Assembly (NCBI RefSeq): GCF_023343835.1
Contig: NC_064444.1
Span: forward strand, 19,009,219 to 19,073,218
Reading direction: 5' to 3'
DNA length: 64,000 nt
From: Lagopus muta
Taxonomy: Eukaryota; Chordata; Aves; Galliformes; Phasianidae
Position numbers and translations under genes: made by a program. Positions 56,380 to 64,000 of the stretch are shown piece by piece (position 1 is the first letter of the stretch; each line of letters begins with the position of its first letter). The notes beneath the pieces were generated by a model. The model did not search any database. It saw only the letters and a list, made by a program, of their open reading frames with translations, and was not told where the DNA came from.

Positions 56380-56868
56380 GGCTTTCTGGAGATGCTCACC
56401 TCCACACTACAGGAAAGACGTGGAGGCCCTGGAGTGTGTCCAAAGAAAAGCAACAGAAATGTGAAGGGACTGGAGCACAGCCCTATGGCTGAGGGAACAG
56501 GGTAGGTCAGCGTGGAGAAGAGGAGCTCAGGGGAGAAGTGGCTCTGCAGCCCTGACAGGAGGCTGTGGGAGGGGATGTCAGCCTCTGCTCCCAGGTAACG
56601 GCAACAGGGTGATTGGTGGTGGTCTCATGTTCAGAGGAGGTTCATGTTGGACATTTTGAACAATTTCTGCTCCAGAAGAGCAGCGATGCAGTGGCACAGC
56701 TGCCCAGGGAGGTGGGGGAATTGCTGTCCCTGGAGGTGTCCCAGAGCCGTGGGGATGTAGCACTGAGGGACATGGGCAGCGGGCACGGTGGGATGGATTG
56801 GGGTTGGACTAAGGGATCTGAGAAGTCTCTTCCAGCCTTAATGATTCTATGATTCCATGATTCAAAGT
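56380..56868 (+). mobile_element. CR1 LINE fragment, 3' end, plus orientation
   Basis: Same subfamily as 9195-9672, with the shared 'ctgctcccaggtaacggcaa' and 'gatgcagtggcacagctgcc' blocks and the tail 'atgattctatgattccatga' at the end. The complete 3' end with its short direct repeats is kept. Confidence 0.92.
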
Positions 56869-58699
56869 GCCACCCAGCCATCGAGCTACTGTGCAGCCCA
56901 GGTTGGGTTCTATGAGCAAAGCTGCTTGCTGCATCCTTTCTGCTGGGAGATGCTGAGTTCAGCTTGGATCACCAGACATTCCTCAACAGTAAGTAGGACG
57001 TGTGTGTTACCAGAACTATTTCAACTTTGCAAAGCTGGGAGGCATAATTTGCAGAGCAGCAGATGCCAAAGCCTGGACCTAGCCCAGACACCAGCCGTGT
57101 CACAGGGCAGCTCCCACATCCGTGATTATGGATGTCAGGGGAAATCTCTTCCCTAGGCAATGACCTGCAATGCAACTGCATTTGGCTTGCAGAAGTAATA
57201 AACCTCATAAAAATGAACTGGAGAGTCTATAAAACTTGCTGAAGAGAATCTCTAATGTTCAAAATCATCACAGATGAATGCAGAGTGGAACTCCCTGGGT
57301 CTGGAAAAGCAAAAATTCTTTTACAAGGATTGCTCATGTCTCCTTGGAGGCTCCATGCTCCATCCACACAGCTCCTGCCCCCATGTCCCTTCCATGGCCA
57401 GAAGTGAGGGCTGAGCACAAGGCCAGGGCGCAATGCAGACACTGTGTTCTGGCAGCAATACTGCCTCTCCAGATGATGATAAAACAAACCTGGGCAATGT
57501 TTCAGGGTGGGGAGGATTAATCACCGTACTGTTTCAATCATGCTCATCCAACAGCACAAAGTGTTGAGTTTCCTTTTCCTTTTAGGGAATAACTGACAAA
57601 ACATAAAGAACACTGTTTGCTTAAAGAGTTCTTCCTGCTGCTGCATTTTAGGGCCAGGTCAGTTCCTGGCTCCCTCAGCACACTGACTGCTACATAGCCA
57701 CACACATCCACCAAGGGATATACTAATGCCCTAGTGCCAGCCTGCTCTGTGCATGCCTCACACACCTCCCAGCCACAGAACACGATTCCTTACCCAAAAC
57801 AGCCAATCTGTGTCAGAAATAGGGTGGTCAGGACCCCAACTACCTTCCTCCCATCCTTGGAAGCAGAAGACAAAGCCACCACTTATTCCCAATGCATTCT
57901 GTCTGCCCCTTTAAATCTTGGGACAACCACGTTTTCCACACAGTGAACAACAACTTCTGCCTCTACTTGGACACAGACAGCCAGGACCTCCAACCTCCTT
58001 CTTGCAAAATTAAAACTCTCAGGACAGTCATAAAAACTCTGAGCATGAGGAAGGAACAAAATAAAATGCCTGCTTACAGTGCAAGTGACGGCCTGGAAAA
58101 ACAGATTGATGCTACATGCTGATTTACTGAGCCTGATCCTAAGAAAAGCCGTCACCTTAAAGAAAACAGACACTAAACTTTCTGAAGTCTTGGTGTGTGC
58201 CAAACCTCTAATAAATTGCATGTAAATCCTCCTTTTTCTTTTTTTTTTTTTTTTTGACAGATGATTTGATCTTGAAAACATCACTGCGCACAGCTGAACC
58301 AAGAGAAGGCAGGTTTAATTGCAACCTACAGGTAACTCCCAGGAGGAGGGATGACACTTTGACATTGATTAAACCTCAGATTATTTTCCTGTGTACTGCA
58401 GGGAACACCTTTCAGGAGGGGTGCCCACACTGAATACAGGCTGCGTGTCCCCTGCCTGATATGACTGCTCAGCTTCCAGCTGTGGAGGACAGAGAAGGGC
58501 TGTGCGTACCCATCTGATCAAGTGAGAGGTTGCTTATCCATGTTTTTATCTTCAACTTATATTTTTTTTAGCTCAGTGTTTAAACCAAAGCATTAAATGA
58601 AAACCAACGAAACACTCTCCCTATTTTTGGGCAGAGGGGTTCTCTGATTTTGCACAAACTGGTAGTGGTACCAGTCACCAATCTCTTTTGGGATGAAGA
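56869..58699 (-). other. NECAB2 intron between two opposed CR1 copies
   Basis: No exon recognised. A T tract of about 17 lies at 58239-58255. The sequence is otherwise unremarkable and ends at the opposed CR1 copy. Confidence 0.6.
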
Positions 58700-59205
58700 A
58701 ACAGAATCACAGAATCGCTGAGGTTGGAGAAGACCTCTCACGTCCCCAAGTCCAACCCCAGCCCACCCCCATCGTGCCCACTGCCCACATCCCTCAGTGC
58801 CACATCCCTACAGCTCTGGGACACCCCCAGGGACGGTGACTCCCCCCATCTTTGGGCAACTGTGCCACTGTGTCACTGCTCTTGGAGAGAAGGAATTGTT
58901 CCCAATACCCAACCTGACCCTCAACGTGAGGCCATCACTCTCACCCTGTCACCGTTACCTGGGAGCAGAGGCTGACATCCCCTCCCACAGCCTCCTGTCA
59001 GGGCTGCAGAGCTCTGCCCTGAGCTCCTCTTCTCCACGCTGACCCACCCCATTCACTCCCACAGCGCTGTGCTCAGACCCCTCACAGCTCTGCTCCCTTC
59101 CCTGGACACAATCCACGACCTCCATGTGTTTCCTGTAGTAAGGGGCCCAAAATTGAACATAGCACTCGAGATGTGGCCTCACCAGTACCAAATACAAAGG
59201 GAAAT
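58700..59205 (-). mobile_element. CR1 LINE fragment, 3' end, minus orientation
   Basis: It begins 'cagaatcacagaatcgctga' and runs through the complement of the same blocks as the 56380 copy to 'gcactcgagatgtggcctca'. It is an inverted partner of that copy, 1.8 kb away. Confidence 0.92.
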
Positions 59206-60817
59206 GTGTAACACTCTGCCTGTTTCTGCTTGATACATCAGTCTGTACTCACCGGATGTGATTTCATGAGATGAACAGCTCTCATTAACTAATGCAGTGC
59301 CACCCACCACATGCCAGCAGTGCAATCCTCTGCACTCGGCCTTCTCATCTCAGCTGTCTGCAGTCTTATGCTGGCAATACAATGCATTTTTTCTTGCTTT
59401 TTCAAATGTTTTCTTACATTCTCAAAACCATGGCTGCAAGGAATAGAGGACGGACTCTGAGTAGCAGAGATGAAGGTTGGGATCCACTGCATACAGCCTG
59501 CAGGGAGCCAGCTGGAGAGCAAAGAACACCCTCCTGGCTTTTTAACCCATACCTTTGTTTCTCATGTGCTTCTCCTGCCACTAAAAAAGATGATGTTCTC
59601 TCCTGGTTCAGCTTCTGGGCAGCTGGTGCTCCCCCCAGCAGCAGCCAGATGCCCTCACTTCTTCAGAGAAAGCACATGGATAATACACAGCACTGGAGTT
59701 TGAACCAAAAAGCTGCAATCTCTCTGAATGCCTGCATGACTCAAACACAAGCAGCTGGTTAGAACCAGATATCTTAGTCACTTCTGTTTTTAAGGCAAGA
59801 CCATGGTGTTTTTCTGTTATCTGGAAAAAGAAACATCTGATGCAGAGCAGCCCCACAAAATATGAAAAATATGAAGTCAAGCTCCAGTTCCAGCTGGGAA
59901 ACTGGTTGGTGACACTGCTTGTGATGTCAGCACAGCAAAGACTTCCCACAGTCCTCATGCTGCTGCTGTGTTAGCTGGGCTCTGCCATACAGAGGCCGCT
60001 TGGGAATGCCTGGAGGCAGCATTAGAGATAGCAACATACACTCAAATGTCTTCTCAGATGACCTCCTGTGCTGTTTTTACAGCTTCATGTCCCTCCTGAG
60101 GACATTCCCAGTGAGCTGAGCACCAATGTTGGCACCAAGCATTCCTTCACTCCAAGGAGAAGTTCAGCACAGTGCGGACTATGCAAGAAAGTTGCAGTCA
60201 CAGAGAACGGCCTAGAGCTCAGAAACATCTTCTACAAAGCCCACCAAGTGCCCAGGCTGCTGAGAGCCAGAAATCAGATCCAGACATATAATTTTCATGC
60301 AATCATTTTGTCCCTTTCCGAAGGGACTGGAACTGTCTCTTGAATAGGTTAATCAAAATCTTAGCTGATTATGTGAGCTGTAGTTTCTTTCCCAGCGAGC
60401 TAATTGAGAACATTCAATATACAGAAATTAAGTTGGTTTCAATGAGTACATCCATCTCTGCAAATGTGGGCTTTAGCTTCCAGACAAAACCAGCACTACA
60501 CTGAATCAGGCTTGCAATGCAAACAGACAAGACTAGGGAAGGAGAAACAGGAAAAAACACTCAATTATAATGAACATTCCTTGCCCCCAAAGCAGAAAGG
60601 CTTTCTGTTCAGATCTGGGAGGACAGCTTGGCCCCTCTCTGCCTCAGTGCCCCCTCATCAGATGGATGCAGACCTCAAGCAAATCTGGGGAAGGCAAAAT
60701 GTGAGTGGTAACAGAACCAAGAAACACAATGCCAGGAGCCTGAGAAACCCTGGCTGCTGCGGAATGAGAGGTACCAGGGCTGTCCAGGTGCTGGCCAGAC
60801 TGTGTGCTTGTCAGGCA

Positions 60818-61630
60818 CAGAATCACAGAATCACAGAATGGGTTGGGTTGGGAGGGACCTCAAGGATCATGAAACTCCAACCCCCCGCCACATGCAGGAC
60901 CACCAATCTCCACACTTAATACCTAGGGCCCCATCCAACCTGGCCTTGAACACCTCCAGGGATGGACGGGGCATCACAGCCTCTCTGGGCAGCTGTTCCA
61001 GCACCTCACCACTCTCATACTAAAGAACTTCCCCCTGATATCCAGCCAAAATCTTCCCTCCCTCAACTTCAAACCATCTTCCCTTGTCCTGCTGTCATCT
61101 CTCTTTTCACAGAGTTGCCTCCCCTCCTGTTTGTAGGCTCCCTTTAGGTACTGCAGGCTGCAATGAGGTCACCCTGCAGCCTTCTTCTCTCCAGGCTGAA
61201 CAAGCCCAGCTCCTTCAGCCTGTCTTCATAGTGGAGGTGCTGCAGACTTCTGATCATCTTTGTGTCTCTCCTCTGGACCCTCTCCAACAGCTCCCTGTCT
61301 TTCTTGTACTGGGGCCCCCAGACCTGCACACAGTGCTGCAGATGGGGCCTCACAAGAGGAGAGCAGAGGGGACAATCATCTCCCTGTCCCTGCTGGCCAC
61401 CCCTCTGCTGATGGAGCCCAGGATCCTATTTGCTTTCTGAGCTGCAACACACTGCTGGCTCAGGTTGAATTTTTCATCCACCAGGACCCCCCAGGTCTTT
61501 CTCTGCAGGGCTGCTCTCAAGGACTGCTCCTTCCAGTCTGTAAGGAGCCTCATGTTCTTGAGAGGATGGCCCTTGAGATGATGCCAAGCTCCAGTTCTGC
61601 CTGGGTTATCCCCCAGTAGAACCAAAAAGC
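60818..61630 (-). mobile_element. CR1 LINE fragment, 3' part into the RT end, minus orientation
   Basis: It starts with a tripled tail unit ('cacagaatcacagaatcaca') and runs through 'tggccttgaacacctccagg' and 'ctgaacaagcccagctcctt' to the complement of the RT carboxyl end near 61440-61480. Its minus-strand frame still shows RT-end words such as [20 protein letters not shown]. Confidence 0.92.
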
Positions 61631-62859
61631 ACAGCTTCAGTTTGAACACAACAAACTTCTTTGCAAGCTGTTCTGTGACAAATATTCAGAACATGTTTTG
61701 AACATCCTTTGCCTTCATCTCCATTCTCACCAGATGCCTTATTTCTCATATGCATCCCCAAATGGGAGTTTTTGGACAGCCTTCTCCTGGAGACCAGCAG
61801 CAGCTCAGATTCCCAGCAGCATCTTACCCCTCCCTGTCTTCTTGGATTATTGTAGAACACTAAGCTTCACAGTCCTATGTGCTTGTACTGACTCCAACTT
61901 AAAACTGTTTGGTTCTTTTGTTATCCGTGCAATCAAACTATCAAGGAAGCAGAATTCATCCACACAAGCAATTATTCTGGTCTGGGAGCTTCTGGCTGCA
62001 CACAGCCACAGCAATTAACTCCACGTCACAGCCACACATGGCATCTCACTTGTGCTCATTAGCAATAACACCATCCTTACAGCTTCTGCACAATTTAGAG
62101 CATGCAAAATACAGATGTGTCCCATCGTGTTTGCTCTGCCTCAAGTAGCCTGCAAGCAGCTGTGGAGCTGCTGTGCCCAATAGATCTGGGCACATCCAAG
62201 CGGGCTTTGGCACAGCCCTGCACCAAGGCTACATGCTGCAGGATTCAGTGTAGGCAAAGCCCAAGCACTGTTGTTCTTGCATTTGTCACAGTCTTCCAGA
62301 AAAAGTGGAAGACTGGGGAAGCTGCTGAAGGCTTCTGAGAAGTGATACTGCTTCTGTTAATTATACTGCGTGCACGCTCCCAGCTTTTCTAGTGTTTGCC
62401 ACTGGAGAGAAGAGCTCATTTAGAGAGGGTGAAGAGATAAAGCAATTAAAAGAATAGCTGTAAGCCTAGCTAGGAGGTAATGAATGGTAGTGCAGCAGAA
62501 TGCTAATGCTGTGTTCTGGCTCCCTGTGAATGGACGTGTGCAGCTCATCAGAGGAGTCCTGCTCCAGTGCACGCATCTCTTCCCAAAGATTCTCCTCTGC
62601 AGCTATGAAAAATGTATATGGTACAAAAGGAGTTGTTAAAATCCCCTGCTAGGGCTAAATTAGTTTGGTTAACAGGCACACCTGACCTCTCCTCTTCTGC
62701 CATGAGGGATGAGCATCACTGTGGGGAAGCAGCCCTGCTGATGGAAGCCCATGGAGCATTGCTAACCCACCTCTGAGCCAGGCCCCCACATCTCCCTCCT
62801 TCCTACTTCCAGGAATGGTTTTATGGCAAGGAAAAGCCCCAGGGTACATACAAATACAA

Positions 62860-63385
62860 TGAGACACTCAGTATTAGGACAGGATTAGGTGTCCCTCAGG
62901 GGAGTGATGCCCTTTAATATCTTCAGCAGTCACATTGACAGTGAGGTCAAGTGCACCCTTAGCATGTTCAAGGACAACACCAAGCTGTGTGGTGCAGTTG
63001 ATAACCTGAGAGACAGGATGCCATCCTGCCATCCAGACAGGACATCATCCAGACATAGACAAGCTTGAGAGTGGGCCCAGGAAAACCTCATGAGGTTCAA
63101 CAAAGCCAAGTGCAAGGTCTACACCTGGGTTGCGGCAACCCCCACTATCTGTACAAGCTGAAGGATGATGTAAGGATAGAGCACAGCCCTGCTGAAAAAG
63201 ACCTGGGGGTACTGGTGGGTGGCAGCTGGACATGAGGCAGCAGTGTGCCCTCACACCCACACAGCCAACCGTACCCTGGGCTGCATCCAAAGCAGTGCAG
63301 CCAGCAGGGCAGGGAGGGGATGTGCCCCTCTGCTCTGTGCTGTGAGACCTCGCCTGGAGCAGTGAGGTACTAATAGAGTCTGATC
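62860..63385 (+). mobile_element. CR1 LINE fragment, reverse-transcriptase end, plus orientation
   Basis: The plus strand carries the end of CR1 ORF2: a worn VPQG segment near 62890, then FKDNTKLCGAV near 62970 (from the FADDTKLCGAV type), LMRFNKAKC near 63090 and KDLGVLV near 63200, in shifting frames with deletions. The element stops before the usual 3' UTR. Confidence 0.85.
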
Positions 63386-63431
63386 CTTGGGTTCCACCAC
63401 AGGGCTGCAGTGGGGCAGTGGGGGCCAGGAG

Positions 63432-63486
63432 AGTTACAAGGTAACTCTCCTGGTAACTGGTAACTCCTGGTAACTCTCCTGGTAAC
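63432..63486 (+). repeat. Small tandem repeat of GGTAACTCTCCT/GGTAACT
   Basis: The word GGTAACT recurs five times in 55 bases with short spacers, just after the CR1 relic. It looks like local slippage. Confidence 0.75.
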
Positions 63487-63499
63487 AAGGGGTATGGTG

Positions 63500-64000
63500 G
63501 TATGTTCAGAAGATCTGATATCAGAGGAGCTCTGTGCTGCATGAACTCAGTCCCAGTCCCTGGGCACCTGCCTGGCTTGCACAGCTGTCCCCAGCCCCAT
63601 GTTGGTAAGAGGCTGCTGCTTTCCTGGGGTGTGCAATGCACATGGGCACACTGTAGTTCTGGAGGCTGTGCCTTACAGCTGCCCCACAGCGCAGGGAGTA
63701 AACAACTGCCAATAGAGCAGCATTTCCCAAGTGAGAATGATTTCTAAAGCCTTGTTCTGCGGCTAAATCATAGACCTATATGAATATATATATATTTAAA
63801 TGTGTGTGCATATGTGCTTGTGCATTATACACATAATTTGTGCATTTCTGGTGGCACTGACATCAGCAGTAATGCATCATTACCACCCTGTTAGTTTTCA
63901 GGCAGTTCCCCATAAAGGACTGCCAAAGCCTGGGTGAGCAGCCAAGACCACAAGTGACAAATCAATCCCTGGCAGCTCTTGCTTTGCCTCCTGCTTTGAA
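63500..64000. other. Right edge of the window, NECAB2 intron
   Basis: No gene or known repeat is seen. A short TA/TG-rich run lies at about 63778-63815. The NECAB2 exons for the amino end are expected beyond the edge. Confidence 0.5.

Noticed and set aside
63045-63641. 198-codon minus frame at the right edge
   Set aside because: Antisense to a CR1 reverse-transcriptase relic.
54130-64000. Search for the missing NECAB2 EF-hand exons
   Set aside because: I scanned the minus strand for the DKNDDGKLSLEEF-like and DSDN-like loops and found neither, so the exons are taken to lie outside the window.

Overview
The window is nuclear DNA from a bird, most plausibly a galliform. It holds interrupted vertebrate genes with GT-AG introns, two CpG-rich promoters, many CR1 LINE fragments (the dominant avian retroposon), and a gene order matching human 16q23.3-q24.1 (chicken chromosome 11): DNAAF1 - HSDL1 - MBTPS1 - SLC38A8 - NECAB2. 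I found no bacterial gene, CRISPR array, tRNA, rRNA or recognisable retroviral element.

Layout. (1) 489-1701, minus: first three coding exons of a gene best read as DNAAF1, running off the left edge. (2) About 1720-2340: CpG-rich divergent promoter with a near-consensus RFX X-box. (3) 3564-7483, plus: HSDL1, four coding exons, 331 codons, 3' UTR to about 8630. (4) About 10130-10300: MBTPS1 promoter with NRF1, TCTCGCGAGA and YY1/TISU-like motifs. (5) 11535-34614, plus: MBTPS1 (site-1 protease), 22 coding exons whose phases all agree, 1052 codons, the same length as the human protein. (6) 36412-39971, plus: SLC38A8, ten coding exons, 431 codons, one GC-AG intron. (7) 40602-54054, minus: the last ten coding exons of NECAB2; the first EF-hand exons lie beyond 64000. 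SLC38A8 and NECAB2 converge and their poly(A) signals interlock. Everything right of 54054 is NECAB2 intron, with CR1 copies and some AT-rich stretches.

The genes are housekeeping or tissue-specific neighbours rather than one pathway: cilia assembly (DNAAF1), a mitochondrial SDR-family protein (HSDL1), Golgi protease activation of SREBP/ATF6 (MBTPS1), a neuronal/retinal glutamine transporter (SLC38A8) and a neuronal calcium-binding protein (NECAB2). I see no wholly new system. The best leads are the intact SDR tetrad in HSDL1 (human HSDL1 has Phe for the catalytic Tyr), the X-box in the DNAAF1/HSDL1 promoter, opposed CR1 copies around a frame-neutral MBTPS1 exon, the tail-to-tail overlap of SLC38A8 and NECAB2, and clusters of homeodomain-type sites upstream of SLC38A8 and inside NECAB2 introns. 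All exon boundaries were read by eye from splice sites, phase and remembered human protein sequence.
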